64,000 nucleotides of DNA from Tardibacter chloracetimidivorans (lineage in GTDB: Bacteria; Pseudomonadota; Alphaproteobacteria; Sphingomonadales; Sphingomonadaceae). The position numbers were made by a program, and so were the translations under genes. The stretch spans positions 434,001 to 498,000 of the forward strand of contig NZ_CP018221.1 of assembly GCF_001890385.1 (NCBI RefSeq). Direction: 5' to 3'. Positions within the stretch are counted from its first letter, which is position 1. Each line of letters starts with the position of its first letter. This document shows positions 23,888 to 32,191 of this stretch, piece after piece. The notes under the pieces are model-generated. The model was given only the letters and a program-made list of their open reading frames with translations, had not been told where the DNA came from and did no database searches.

Positions 23888-26577
23888 TCATCCCCCACAT
23901 CATCGGGTCTGAATGTGCCGCCCCCGCTGTAATCGTCCGGGCCATCGTCGGGCCTGCGATCCTCCAGCGGCCGTCCATGTTCGTCGACGAAGTCGCTCAC
24001 CTGCTTGATGAGCTTCACGTCTTTCCACTGCATCCCGTTCGACCTGAGCTTCCGCCAGCCTCGATCGAGCAGCGCCGACGACAGGCCCTTGGGCGACCAT
24101 TCCTTTTCGCCGGCGGACTTGCACCAGGCGGAGAAGACCGCGTGCAGCGCCGACGCGCCGATCCGCTGATCGCGCTCCTCGACGACGCACAGGCCGAGGA
24201 ACTGCCCCAGCGGGTCACTGTCCGCCCGATAGCGCGATGTCGCCTCATCCACCTCTTCAGGCGGCTTCAGCCCATGTTCCATCCAGTCGAGCAGCCCGGC
24301 CAGCAGCCGGTTCAATATGCCCGCGCCTTCGGCCTGCAGCTTTTTGGGCAGGTCGCGGTCCACCTCTTCCTTCGGGATCGTCACCTGCCACGGCACCAGC
24401 AGCATGCGCCGCCAGATGCCTTCGTCCGTGCCGTCGATCTTCGGGCGGTAATTGCCCGAGATCGTCAGCTTGAACTTGATGATGAGCTTGAAGAAATCCT
24501 TGTTCAGGTGGCGCACGTCCACCGGCTCGCCGCCCGTCACCAGCTTGATCAGCGCTTCGGCCAGCTTCGCGCCCTTTTCCGGCTCCGATGCGCGCAGCAG
24601 GCGCACGCCGGTCAGCTTGGCGAGATCGGGCGTCGCGTCGCCGCCCTTGCGCTGGCGGCCCTGGTCCATCAGCGAATTGATCGGCACCGTGTCGGAATAG
24701 TCGCCCGCCAGCCATGCCAGCGCTTCCACCCAGGTCGATTTGCCGTTCCGCCCGGTGCCATATCCGAACACCAGCTTCTGGTCGCTCACATCGTCGGTCA
24801 GGCTCAGACCGCCCCATGCATGCAGGAATCGCCGCGTCGCCTCATTGGGCTGCACCCGCTCCATGAATGCGTCATAGTCCGGGCTTGCTGCCTGCGGATC
24901 ATAGATCACCCGCGCAATCTTGGTGATCCTGTCGGCGGGATCGTGCCGCGTGAAGCGCACCCTGGGCTTGCCGTCATCGCCCTTGCCGACGCGGATGGTG
25001 CCGTTCAGCACGTTGATCGCGAACGGATCGACGTCGAAATCGTCGACGTCCACTTCAAGAAATGGCTGGGCCAGCCTTGCGATGCAAGCCAGATGCCCCG
25101 CGCCTTCGGACACCCGGCCCCATTGCGCTATCTTGTCGGAATACCAGGTGATGGTCCCGTCGCGGGCCACCTTCACGATGAAATCCAGCCCGCCATCATC
25201 GCGGTGGCCGGATGCCTTCACCAGCTCGGCTTCATCGCCGATCGCCCGCACCGTGTCATAGACGGCGCGCTGCACCAGCGCCTCGGCGGCATGGCTGTTC
25301 CAGCGTTTGCCGTCCCAGGCGAACCAGCCGATCGCCGGGCACCACAGGAATCGCCCGCCAAACCGGTCGCGGAACCGCTCGGCATTGCCCAGGTCGGTGA
25401 GCGGATAGAACGCCAACTTGCGGTCAAGTTCATCGTCCCCCCGCCCCCCAGCTGGTGGAGAAGGCGGTGGCCCTTCCATTTGGAAGCTTGCCGGTTGGCC
25501 ATCCCCATCGGGAGGGGGTGCGGGGGAGAAGCCGAAATCGTCCGCGCTGTCGGGCGGCGGCGGCTCGGGCCTTTGCACCGGGCTGAGGCCAGCTCCCGTC
25601 CTTCCACCACGACGTTGCCCGCGCGCAGCAGCAGCGGACGCGATCTCGCTGAGATCGCGCGGTTGTTCGATTCCGGCCGTCAGACCGCTTTCGATCGTCC
25701 CTTCCGATTTGGGATAGTCCGGCCACGCCCTGGCGGCGTCCTGCAGCGCCGCACGCACCAATGAGATCGGCAGCGCACCCGCGCCCACCAGCTGGCCCAG
25801 CGCATAGGCCGAAGCGTTCAGCTGATTGTTGCGGGTGCCGTCGGGCGCGCCCTGCACCGTGCGGATCTCGCCGTCCAGCGCCGCCATCGCATATTTGCGC
25901 ACGGCATCATCCACCTGGCCCTGCACATCGGGCTGGGCGGCGCGCTTCACATCACCGGATGGCTTGCGTTCGCCTTTGCCCTTGGTTCGCAGGATCTCGA
26001 CCAGCACCGGCGGCGCTTCGGCCGCTTCGGCCTGGTCCTCCCCCCGCAGCCAGCGATAGCCGATGCCGTCGGCGCGTGACGATGGCGGCGCGATCACATA
26101 GCCGCCCTCGCCACGCACATCGACATGGCGCGGCAGATTGCCCCGGTTGCGGATCGGCTCACCTTCGGGCTGGCGCAGATAGACATGCACCCCGCCCGAT
26201 GGAGTCACCACCGCCAGCGACGCCGGCAGCGCGCAGCCCATCTGGGTTTCCAGCTCTGCTTTCAGCGTATCGAGCGTGAAGACCTCGCCGGTTTCGTCAT
26301 CGATGCGCGGGTCGAAATCGAGCGCGAACAGCCCGTTCCGGCCCATGGCGAGGCCGATCATCGCGTTCGGCCATTTCGTCCACCACGCCTGCACCTGGTT
26401 CGCGTCGCAGCTCGCCGCCGACACGCCGCCCGTGCCCCGGATCGGCTTGCCCTCGCCGTCGCGCCGGGCCGCGACCAGCGGCTGCTTGTTCTCGGGAGAA
26501 CAAGGGAAAACCGGCCAGCCACGGGCGGCAAAATCCTGCGCCGCAGAAAGCAGCGTGTTGTCACTCGGCACTGTCAC
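23881..26577 (-). CDS. Primase-polymerase / D5-type helicase
   Basis: 898 aa. Residues about 10-200 are a bifunctional primase-polymerase domain (ARGWPVFPC, GLFALDFDPRID with the metal-binding Asp residues). Residues about 250-420 are linker, partly Pro/Gly-rich. Residues about 560-760 are a D5-type SF3 helicase: Walker A GTGRNGKST near 606 and the SGNYRPKIDGTDEGIWRR segment near 705. The protein primes and unwinds phage DNA during replication. It lies 6 nt after ssb in the early minus operon. Confidence 0.92.
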   Translation of the reverse strand: MTVPSDNTLLSAAQDFAARGWPVFPCSPENKQPLVAARRDGEGKPIRGTGGVSAASCDANQVQAWWTKWPNAMIGLAMGRNGLFALDFDPRIDDETGEVFTLDTLKAELETQMGCALPASLAVVTPSGGVHVYLRQPEGEPIRNRGNLPRHVDVRGEGGYVIAPPSSRADGIGYRWLRGEDQAEAAEAPPVLVEILRTKGKGERKPSGDVKRAAQPDVQGQVDDAVRKYAMAALDGEIRTVQGAPDGTRNNQLNASAYALGQLVGAGALPISLVRAALQDAARAWPDYPKSEGTIESGLTAGIEQPRDLSEIASAAAARGQRRGGRTGAGLSPVQRPEPPPPDSADDFGFSPAPPPDGDGQPASFQMEGPPPSPPAGGRGDDELDRKLAFYPLTDLGNAERFRDRFGGRFLWCPAIGWFAWDGKRWNSHAAEALVQRAVYDTVRAIGDEAELVKASGHRDDGGLDFIVKVARDGTITWYSDKIAQWGRVSEGAGHLACIARLAQPFLEVDVDDFDVDPFAINVLNGTIRVGKGDDGKPRVRFTRHDPADRITKIARVIYDPQAASPDYDAFMERVQPNEATRRFLHAWGGLSLTDDVSDQKLVFGYGTGRNGKSTWVEALAWLAGDYSDTVPINSLMDQGRQRKGGDATPDLAKLTGVRLLRASEPEKGAKLAEALIKLVTGGEPVDVRHLNKDFFKLIIKFKLTISGNYRPKIDGTDEGIWRRMLLVPWQVTIPKEEVDRDLPKKLQAEGAGILNRLLAGLLDWMEHGLKPPEEVDEATSRYRADSDPLGQFLGLCVVEERDQRIGASALHAVFSAWCKSAGEKEWSPKGLSSALLDRGWRKLRSNGMQWKDVKLIKQVSDFVDEHGRPLEDRRPDDGPDDYSGGGTFRPDDVGDEW

Positions 26578-26583
26578 TTGCCC

Positions 26584-27051
26584 CTAGAAAGGAACGTCGT
26601 CGTCTAGATCGCTATCGAAGGGCGCGGACGCCCCTGCCCCTCCGCCAGCGGATGCCCCCTGCGCCTCCCGCGTCTGGTGGCTGGAATAGTCGTTGCGCCC
26701 CGGGTCGCTTTCGCGCTTGTCGAGCAGGGTCAAAGCACCGCGGAATCGCTGCAGCACGATCTCGGTCGAATAGCGCTCGATCCCGGCATTATCGGTCCAT
26801 TTGCGGGTCTGGATCTGGCCTTCGGCGAAGACCCGGCTCCCCTTGCGCAGATATTTCTTCGCCACATCGACCAGGTTTTCGTTGAAGATCACCACCTTGT
26901 GCCATTCGGTGCGCTCCTGGCGCTGCCCGGACTGGTCTTTCCAATGTTCGGACGTGGCGACGTTCAGCGTCACCACCTCGCCGCCGTTCTGCATTGTCCG
27001 CGCCTCTGGGTCGCGCCCAAGATGGCCGATCAGCGTCGCTCGGTTAAGCAT
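26584..27051 (-). CDS. ssb: Single-stranded DNA-binding protein
   Basis: 155 aa. An OB fold fills residues 1-110 (MLNRATLIGHLGRDPE, TEWHKVVIFNENL, GSRVFAEGQIQTRKW). It ends DLDDDVPF, the acidic tip that binds partner proteins such as host PriA or the primase. Full length for the family. It is a phage copy in the replication operon, beginning inside the 3' end of a 56-aa gene. Confidence 0.95.
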   Translation of the reverse strand: MLNRATLIGHLGRDPEARTMQNGGEVVTLNVATSEHWKDQSGQRQERTEWHKVVIFNENLVDVAKKYLRKGSRVFAEGQIQTRKWTDNAGIERYSTEIVLQRFRGALTLLDKRESDPGRNDYSSHQTREAQGASAGGGAGASAPFDSDLDDDVPF

Positions 27052-27200
27052 TGCGCCTTCCCCTCCATTTCCCTGTCAATCTGCCCGGCGCGCGCCTCGG
27101 CAAGCTCGATCGGCATTCCGACCTTTTCGGCGATATCGACCAGCAGCGCGCGGCCCAGCTGGCGGTAATGCACCTCGAATTGTGCCCAGGCGCGGCTCAT
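27030..27200 (-). CDS. 56-aa early protein
   Basis: Starts at ATG 27200 in an ATGA overlap with the preceding gene and ends inside ssb. The product is helical (SRAWAQFEVHYRQLGRALL, then a short basic end). The coupling on both sides supports expression. Function unknown. Confidence 0.65.
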   Translation of the reverse strand: MSRAWAQFEVHYRQLGRALLVDIAEKVGMPIELAEARAGQIDREMEGKAQCLTERR

Positions 27201-27487
27201 GCCCGCCACTCTCGAGCAAAAGGCTCATCTTCAAGAATGCGCACCCGGATCGCTTTTCGGATCAGGTATCCCTGCCGCCGATCAACCACGAGCGCGCCAT
27301 GCTCGATCGCTTTGCCGCGACGGGTGAGGCACACATCGTAGTGAGGGAAGCTGAACGGCTGATACCATGAGCGCCGCATGCCGATTCTCGCAGCCATGGC
27401 GTGAAGCTCATCCGCCGTATCGGCGAACATGTGGCACATCACCATGCGACCGAAGCGATTACGCTCGCTGTCGACGTAGACGCTCAC
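27197..27487 (-). CDS. DUF4031-like protein
   Basis: 96 aa. Matches the DUF4031 pattern: MSVYVDSERNRFGRM, the HMFADTADELHAMAARIG stretch, WYQP and HYDVC, then a basic end. Small phage and bacterial proteins of this type have no proven function. It sits between a DNA methyltransferase and ssb with coupled starts and stops. Confidence 0.8.
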   Translation of the reverse strand: MSVYVDSERNRFGRMVMCHMFADTADELHAMAARIGMRRSWYQPFSFPHYDVCLTRRGKAIEHGALVVDRRQGYLIRKAIRVRILEDEPFAREWRA

Positions 27488-28104
27488 TGGAAATCCTTCC
27501 AGTCGAACCAGCGCGGCGGCCCGGCCATCGCCATGCGCGACCAGATGAACCAGGCGAAATCCATGTTGGTGCTGCCGGCATCAACCGGGATCTCGGCGTC
27601 GCCCGGCCACATCGAAAAGCGGCGAAGGCTGACCAGCAACTGCGGCGCGCCAAATTCCGGAAAGGCGGTCCACAGATTGCGCCCGCGCCACTGCCCGCCC
27701 AGAAAGCCGATCGGCAGCAGCATGGCGACGTGCTGCGGTCGAAGGCTCAGCGCGTGACGCGCGAAGGCGGACGCAAGTTTGAACGGCGGATTGGTGATGA
27801 TCGTCGGCGCCAGCGGTCGCTGTTCCAGAAGGAAATCGATCCCGCCTTGCCCAATGCCGCCGCGAAAGACCAGATCGGTCCCGATGACCGCATATCCCTT
27901 GTCGGCGATGACATTCGCCATCCGGCAATCGCCGCAGGCGGGCTCCCACACGGGCGACAACACGTCCGGTCCCGCCCAGAACGTCCAGTGATGGAGCAGC
28001 GCGCGCGTGACCGGCTCCGGCGTCGGATACCAGTCATCGGGATGCCGCTTCACCTTTGCGGCAGCAGCATCAGGGCTGGACGATCGCACGCGCGCAGCTG
28101 TCAT
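27484..28104 (-). CDS. DNA N6-adenine methyltransferase (Dam-like)
   Basis: 206 aa. Motif I EPACGDC lies at residues 54-60 (SAM binding) and the catalytic motif IV NPPF at 105-108. A DWYPTPE motif is near 24-30. These are typical of phage solitary adenine methyltransferases. It should mark phage DNA, protecting it from host restriction or altering host regulation. No endonuclease partner is near. Start overlaps the cytosine methyltransferase stop (ATGA). Confidence 0.88.
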   Translation of the reverse strand: MTAARVRSSSPDAAAAKVKRHPDDWYPTPEPVTRALLHHWTFWAGPDVLSPVWEPACGDCRMANVIADKGYAVIGTDLVFRGGIGQGGIDFLLEQRPLAPTIITNPPFKLASAFARHALSLRPQHVAMLLPIGFLGGQWRGRNLWTAFPEFGAPQLLVSLRRFSMWPGDAEIPVDAGSTNMDFAWFIWSRMAMAGPPRWFDWKDFQ

Positions 28105-29324
28105 GCCGCCATCCTCCCGTACACGGCAGCAAGCGCCGCCTCAGTCTTCAGGATTGCGCGCCCGATCGCTTCCGGGATTTGGGGGACGACGGCATCCCCG
28201 AACGCTTCGACGATGAGGGAAGCGGCAGCAGTCCCTTTCGGACCGCCGATTCCAACGCGCGTCCCAGCCAGCCTGGCGGAAAGCCCATCATCCAGTTGTA
28301 GGTGGCGGGCAAGGTCATCGAGGCTCCAGAGAGTCCCGCTTCCGTCAGCATTGCCGCGATCTGGCGGGCATAGGCCCATTTGTCCGGCGCGCGATCCGTC
28401 ATCGCTCCATCCAGCACGGCGTCCATCGTCGGCGACTTCCGCTTGTCGTATGCCGGAGACCATGCATCCATGCGCTTGTCGCGCTTGGTCGGGGTCGGGA
28501 GTTTCCCGTCTATCAGGAAATGCACCATTTCCGCTGCCGATGGCGTCCGGTCGAATGAGTCCTCCGGCGAAGTTTCCATCCCCTTCGATCTTCTCAGAAC
28601 AGAACCGCGCGGGGCCGCGTTGGCGGTGGGGGTGCCAAGCATCGCCTGCGTCAACTGATGCCGCACCGTTCCCATCCGGCCCGTGTCGCCATGACCGCCA
28701 GCCTTCATGTCCGATGCGCGAGGCGTGGAGAGGATCATCCGAAAAGGGTACGTCGAACCCGCGCCGCCTCCCGCTCCATTGCGCTGCCCATCCATCGCCA
28801 TTTGCGTCGGCAACTTGCTCAAGGTCGCATCCGATGAGCCAGCTCCGGGGCCGTTCGTGATTGGCGCCGATGTCCCGAGCACGTACCACGAGCGGCCAGC
28901 AGGCGTAGTCGAGCGCTTCCAGTGCGGCGAGCACGGCGTCAGCGCCCCGAGTTCTGAGATTAGCGCTGTTCTCAAAAGCGAACCAACGAGGTCGGCACTC
29001 TCCGACAAGGCGGACGGCTTCGAAATAGAGGCCGGACCTCTCGCCGTCGACGCCTTTGCCCTTGGTGTTGGCGCTGCTGATGTCCTGACACGGCGGGCTT
29101 CCGGCGATGAAGTCGGGAAGGTATCCGAAATCTCCCAGAAGCCGCTCTGCCGTGAGGGTTCGGACATCATCATAGATCCTGACATCGGGATTGTTCTGCG
29201 CATAGATGACGCGCCGCCACTCCACGGCCTCACAAGCGGCCATAGTGCGGAACCCGGCGCGGTGCAGGCCAAGCGACCACCCGCCTGCGGCGGCACTGAA
29301 CAGGTCGAGAACCCGCAATCTCAC
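28101..29324 (-). CDS. DNA C5-cytosine methyltransferase, possibly frameshifted
   Basis: 407 aa from GTG 29324, which overlaps the previous stop (GTGA). Motif I DLFSAAAGG is at residues 7-15, the catalytic PCQ at 78-80, ENS at 118-120 and the RARDIGANHERPR region near 147-159. A motif X-like stretch (AFGDAVVPQIPEAIGRAI) lies near the end. Between about residues 180 and 350 this frame loses family resemblance. The +1 frame there carries phrases expected of this family (GTPTANAAP, LPTPTKRDK, WMMGFPPGW) with higher third-position GC. This may be two compensating indels in a pseudogene, or sequence error. Confidence 0.7.
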   Translation of the reverse strand: MRLRVLDLFSAAAGGWSLGLHRAGFRTMAACEAVEWRRVIYAQNNPDVRIYDDVRTLTAERLLGDFGYLPDFIAGSPPCQDISSANTKGKGVDGERSGLYFEAVRLVGECRPRWFAFENSANLRTRGADAVLAALEALDYACWPLVVRARDIGANHERPRSWLIGCDLEQVADANGDGWAAQWSGRRRGFDVPFSDDPLHASRIGHEGWRSWRHGPDGNGAASVDAGDAWHPHRQRGPARFCSEKIEGDGNFAGGLIRPDAIGSGNGAFPDRRETPDPDQARQAHGCMVSGIRQAEVADDGRRAGWSDDGSRAGQMGLCPPDRGNADGSGTLWSLDDLARHLQLDDGLSARLAGTRVGIGGPKGTAAASLIVEAFGDAVVPQIPEAIGRAILKTEAALAAVYGRMAA

Positions 29325-29485
29325 CGCGCCCTCTCCCGCATCCGCTCATATTTGCACCAGCGCGACAGGCCGATCTCCAGCTGGAATTGGCCGATGCGCA
29401 CCACCAGCACCCGCCCGTCGAATGTGCGGTCGCGCTCATCGCAGATGCTCTGCAGCTGCAGCCCGATGTGAAACCAGCGGCTCAC
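29321..29485 (-). CDS. 54-aa early protein
   Basis: GTG start at 29485 overlaps the preceding TGA, and the TGA at 29321 overlaps the next GTG start. The product starts VSRWFHIGLQLQSICDERD and has a hydrophobic beta-rich middle and basic end. The chained overlaps support it. Function unknown. Confidence 0.65.
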   Translation of the reverse strand: MSRWFHIGLQLQSICDERDRTFDGRVLVVRIGQFQLEIGLSRWCKYERMRERAR

Positions 29486-29988
29486 GCCCGCGCCTCCCGC
29501 AGCACGCCCCGCGACCGCCGCTTGACCTTGATGGTCTTGCGGATCGGCGGCAGGTAACGGACCTGCCCTGCGGCGGCGAGCGCCTTCAACGCCCGGCTGA
29601 TCGCCTGCGGCGCTTCGCGCGAGGCAAGCGCGATGCTGCGCCGGTCGGGCATCGGCTCGCCAAATCCGTGCGCGCGGGCGATCTGAGTGGCGACGCGATG
29701 CACCGCGCCGTCCAACCCGCCCCGGTCGCGCCCCCGGCGCTCCATATCGTGAAATCCGGTCGCGGGCGGGCGCGGATGGGCGCGCCGCTCGGCGATGTAA
29801 TCGTAAAGCCCCGGCCCGACCTTGCGTTGCTTCAGGGTCAGCAGGCCGGTGTCGTGCAGCAGCCGCACTTCGTCGGTGATATCGGCCCGTGGGCAGCGCT
29901 GCGCGCGGGCATAGGTGAAGCTTTCCCCGCCGCTGGCCTTTGCCATCCACTGGCGGAACGTCGACACCGATTGCGTCATTGCCTGCAT
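29482..29988 (-). CDS. Early protein with winged-helix-like region
   Basis: 168 aa from ATG 29988, which has a purine-rich site (AGGGGGG) 6 nt upstream; a GTG at 30021 would add 11 residues. Residues about 30-75 (ADITDEVRLLHDTGLLTLKQRKVG) and about 100-155 (ISRALKALAAAGQVRYLPPI) look like two winged-helix segments with a basic tail (KTIKVKRRSRG). It may regulate or start replication. No named family recognised. Confidence 0.6.
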   Translation of the reverse strand: MQAMTQSVSTFRQWMAKASGGESFTYARAQRCPRADITDEVRLLHDTGLLTLKQRKVGPGLYDYIAERRAHPRPPATGFHDMERRGRDRGGLDGAVHRVATQIARAHGFGEPMPDRRSIALASREAPQAISRALKALAAAGQVRYLPPIRKTIKVKRRSRGVLREARA

Positions 29989-30053
29989 GGAAGACCCCCC
30001 TGGAAAACCGTCACTCGCCACCCCGGCCCCCGCCGGGCATCCCTCGCCCGCCG

Positions 30054-30542
30054 TCAGCCGGGATCGTCGATCGCCTGGGCCAGCGCCGCGCGCAGGTTGA
30101 CCGCGATCTCCAGCAGCTGCTCGGCATCGGCAATCAGCCCGTGCGCCTTCACTTCGCGCCCCGTCACCTTGCCGTCATCGGCCAGCGCGACGCAGATCTT
30201 GCGGGTGATGTCGCCCGCCTCTTCGGCAAGCCCGCCGATATGATCGTGCCAGTTCGCAGAAACCGCCCCCAGCTCTGGCAGCGCCACCAGGCCGAAGCCG
30301 GCCGCGCGCGCCAGATAGCGGGTGACATGCGGCGCGCCGGGTTCGCCCCGGGTCACGGCCTCCAGGTCCATCACCACATCGGCGGGCATGAACAGATCGG
30401 CGTTCACCGATCCATATTCGGAAAGCCGCTGCTGGCTCACGCGGCAGAACCCCGCCGCCGCCTCCTGCCCGCCGACGCTTCGCACCAGATCGCGCGCCGC
30501 CAGCTTCAGCCCCTGCTTTTCGGAATTGAGACGCTCAGCCAT
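30054..30542 (-). CDS. Phage regulatory CII/CP76-like protein
   Basis: 162 aa from ATG 30542. Residues about 5-45 (LAARDLVRSVGGQEAAAGFCRVSQQRLSEYG, shown in part) form a helix-turn-helix similar to the phage CII (CP76) family. The middle has MPADVVMDLEAVTRGEP, and the C-terminus is helical. Such proteins activate or adjust early transcription and lysogeny. It is the third gene of the early minus operon behind the Cro-like gene. A longer start is possible but lacks a site. Confidence 0.7.
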   Translation of the reverse strand: MAERLNSEKQGLKLAARDLVRSVGGQEAAAGFCRVSQQRLSEYGSVNADLFMPADVVMDLEAVTRGEPGAPHVTRYLARAAGFGLVALPELGAVSANWHDHIGGLAEEAGDITRKICVALADDGKVTGREVKAHGLIADAEQLLEIAVNLRAALAQAIDDPG

Positions 30543-30628
30543 TGGCGCGCCCTTCGGGGGCGGGACTTGCGGCCCCACCCCCATCGACTATCGTGACGTC
30601 GTCGAAACCATCACGAAAGGAACTGGCT

Positions 30629-30838
30629 TTGTCCGTCGCTGAATTGCTGCTACGCGCCCTTATATCAACGCTTGTGCGCAAAGGCATGATCGACCAGGCC
30701 GATCTCGCACGCATGCAAAAGAGCATTTCAAGCGTGAAACCGGTCGATGGCAATGACGCAGCAGCCATTGCCGCCGCATACGATGCGCTCACCACCGTCA
30801 TGCTCGGAAACCCGAAAGACGCCGCAGGAAGCGCTTGA
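30629..30838 (+). CDS. Small plus-strand protein opposite the early minus operon
   Basis: 69 aa from TTG 30629, with AAAGGAA 6 nt upstream; an in-frame ATG at 30542 overlaps the other strand's gene start. The product is helical (SVAELLLRALISTLVRKGMI, then DQADLARMQKSI) and ends acidic. It overlaps the end of the next minus-strand gene by 41 nt. A lone gene facing the operon could be a lysogeny-specific or antisense product. Function unknown. Confidence 0.5.
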   Translation: MSVAELLLRALISTLVRKGMIDQADLARMQKSISSVKPVDGNDAAAIAAAYDALTTVMLGNPKDAAGSA

Positions 30839-31265
30839 TCCGGTTGGGCCAACGCCTTTCCTCCCGCGCATGTCGGTGTTGATCCACCATATTGGCGAAC
30901 ACGGCATCCATCATCCGGTCGCCCGCCTCATCATCCATGGGAGTGAAACGTATCCCATCGGGGATAGTGCACTCACGGATCGTCGCGCGGATCGCCTCGG
31001 CGGACGCCTGATCGTGCGCCCGCAGCGCCTCGCGCACCATCTCGCGGATGCGCTCCTCCTGCTCGGGGGTGAAAGGTGCGCGCTCAACTTCCCCGCCGCT
31101 ACGGCTGAACCCCTTCAGGCCGTCCAGCGCAAGGATCTTCATTTCTTCGAACAATTCGTCGGATCGGTCGGCACATGCCGCCCGCCGCTCGATACGACGC
31201 AACCGACGATCGATCACCGCCACCGCCGCCCCGATCAGCCAGATACATGACCAAAGCGCGCTCAT
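30798..31265 (-). CDS. Membrane-anchored early protein, unknown
   Basis: 155 aa. Residues 3-18 are a membrane segment (ALWSCIWLIGAAVAVI), followed by an Arg-rich stop-transfer. The rest is charged helix (FTPEQEERIREMVREALRAH). It is second in the early minus operon after the Cro-like gene, overlapping it by ATGA. A host-takeover or exclusion role is possible from location only. Confidence 0.6.
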   Translation of the reverse strand: MSALWSCIWLIGAAVAVIDRRLRRIERRAACADRSDELFEEMKILALDGLKGFSRSGGEVERAPFTPEQEERIREMVREALRAHDQASAEAIRATIRECTIPDGIRFTPMDDEAGDRMMDAVFANMVDQHRHAREERRWPNRIKRFLRRLSGFRA

Positions 31266-31525
31266 GCCCGCGCCTCTGCGGTAGTTTCGCGTCCGTTACC
31301 GGATGACGGGCCAGTGGCGGCGGGGGTAACTGAGGCTCTATGACGCCTCACCAACTCATCAAGAGACTCCGCACCCAAGGCCCGCGCCGCCTCTTCAAGC
31401 TGAGGCAGCCGCCAACGGGGAATGCGATTTTTGGCCGTCCACGAATGGATGGTGCTCGTTGGCACATCAATGCGACGTGAGACCTCACTGATGCCGCCCA
31501 AGGCGAGGATGATATCTGCAACCAT
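31262..31525 (-). CDS. Cro-like repressor
   Basis: 87 aa. Residues about 5-45 form a helix-turn-helix of Cro type (ALGGISEVSRRIDVPTSTIH, then SWTAKNRIP). It begins the leftward early operon, divergent from the cI-like gene. The -10 hexamer of its promoter lies so close to the ATG that the transcript would be leaderless or nearly so. An operator fills the spacer of that promoter. It probably binds the same operators as the repressor and favours lytic growth. Confidence 0.8.
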   Translation of the reverse strand: MVADIILALGGISEVSRRIDVPTSTIHSWTAKNRIPRWRLPQLEEAARALGAESLDELVRRHRASVTPAATGPSSGNGRETTAEARA

Positions 31526-31532
31526 AGGTGGG

Positions 31533-31562
31533 ACATTCCGATATTCGGAACGTCATTGTCAA
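31533..31562 (-). promoter_or_regulatory. Leftward early promoter with operator in the spacer
   Basis: TTGACA (-35, 31557-31562) and GAATGT (-10, 31533-31538), 18 nt apart on the minus strand. The spacer holds the perfect inverted repeat TTCCGA-N3-TCGGAA (31536-31550). It drives the Cro-like gene. Confidence 0.75.
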
Positions 31563-31611
31563 CCATGATTTTCCGAACTTCGCAATCGACGGCAATTTCC
31601 GAACGTCGCAT
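31536..31611. promoter_or_regulatory. Three repressor operators between cro-like and cI-like genes
   Basis: Copies at 31536-31550 (perfect, TTCCGA-TAT-TCGGAA), 31571-31585 (TTCCGA-ACT-TCGCAA, 11 of 12) and 31597-31611 (TTCCGA-ACG-TCGCAT, 10 of 12). Spacing of 35 and 26 nt resembles a tripartite immunity operator. Confidence 0.7.
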
Positions 31612-31621
31612 GCCGTTCTTC

Positions 31622-32191
31622 ATGACCGATCTGGACCTTATACGGGAGGCGATGAAGGCGAAGGGTCTTACCCACGCCGACCTCGGAACTGCGTTGGGTC
31701 GAAGCACCACCGTCGGGCATCAAGTCTATCATGGCCGCCGGCCATTGCGCGCCGCTGAACGCGATCTGCTGTTCAAGTGGCTCGGTATCACCGACGATAA
31801 TGATTCCGGAGCACCGCCTATTCGACGGGTGCCAATAGCTGGCAAGATAACTGCCGGAAACTGGAGCGAGGCCGTCCAAGACCCGCAAGGCTGGGTTTGG
31901 TGCGAGAATGGCGGGCCGAACACGTTCGCTCTTCGGGTTGAGGGCGACAGCATGAATCTTGTCATCGAAGAAGGGGGCTATATCGCGATTGACCCCGACG
32001 ATAAGGCGTTGGTTTCCGGCCGTATCTATGCCGTCATGAATGGAGATGGCGAAACGACCGTAAAGTGCTTCCGCACCGATCCCGCCCGACTTGAGCCCAT
32101 GTCAACCAATGAGAGCCATCACACGATCATGCTTGGCACAGACCAGTTTCAGGTCGTAGGCCGAGTCGTTTGGAAAGCCTCGCCGCTTTGA
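31622..32191 (+). CDS. CI-like phage repressor with LexA/S24 peptidase domain
   Basis: 189 aa from ATG 31622 (MTDLDLIREAMKAKG); upstream in-frame ATGs give unlikely N-termini. Residues about 1-45 are a helix-turn-helix. Residues about 70-185 are an S24 latent protease: Ser110 in GDSMN, Lys148 in TVKCF, with Ala-Gly cleavage candidates at 73-74 and 78-79. It should maintain lysogeny and be inactivated by RecA during the SOS response. Its 3' end overlaps the convergent TerB-like gene by 43 nt. Confidence 0.92.
   Translation: MTDLDLIREAMKAKGLTHADLGTALGRSTTVGHQVYHGRRPLRAAERDLLFKWLGITDDNDSGAPPIRRVPIAGKITAGNWSEAVQDPQGWVWCENGGPNTFALRVEGDSMNLVIEEGGYIAIDPDDKALVSGRIYAVMNGDGETTVKCFRTDPARLEPMSTNESHHTIMLGTDQFQVVGRVVWKASPL

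Noticed and set aside
23869-25764. 631-codon plus-strand open frame
   Set aside because: Antisense to the primase-helicase gene; no recognisable protein.
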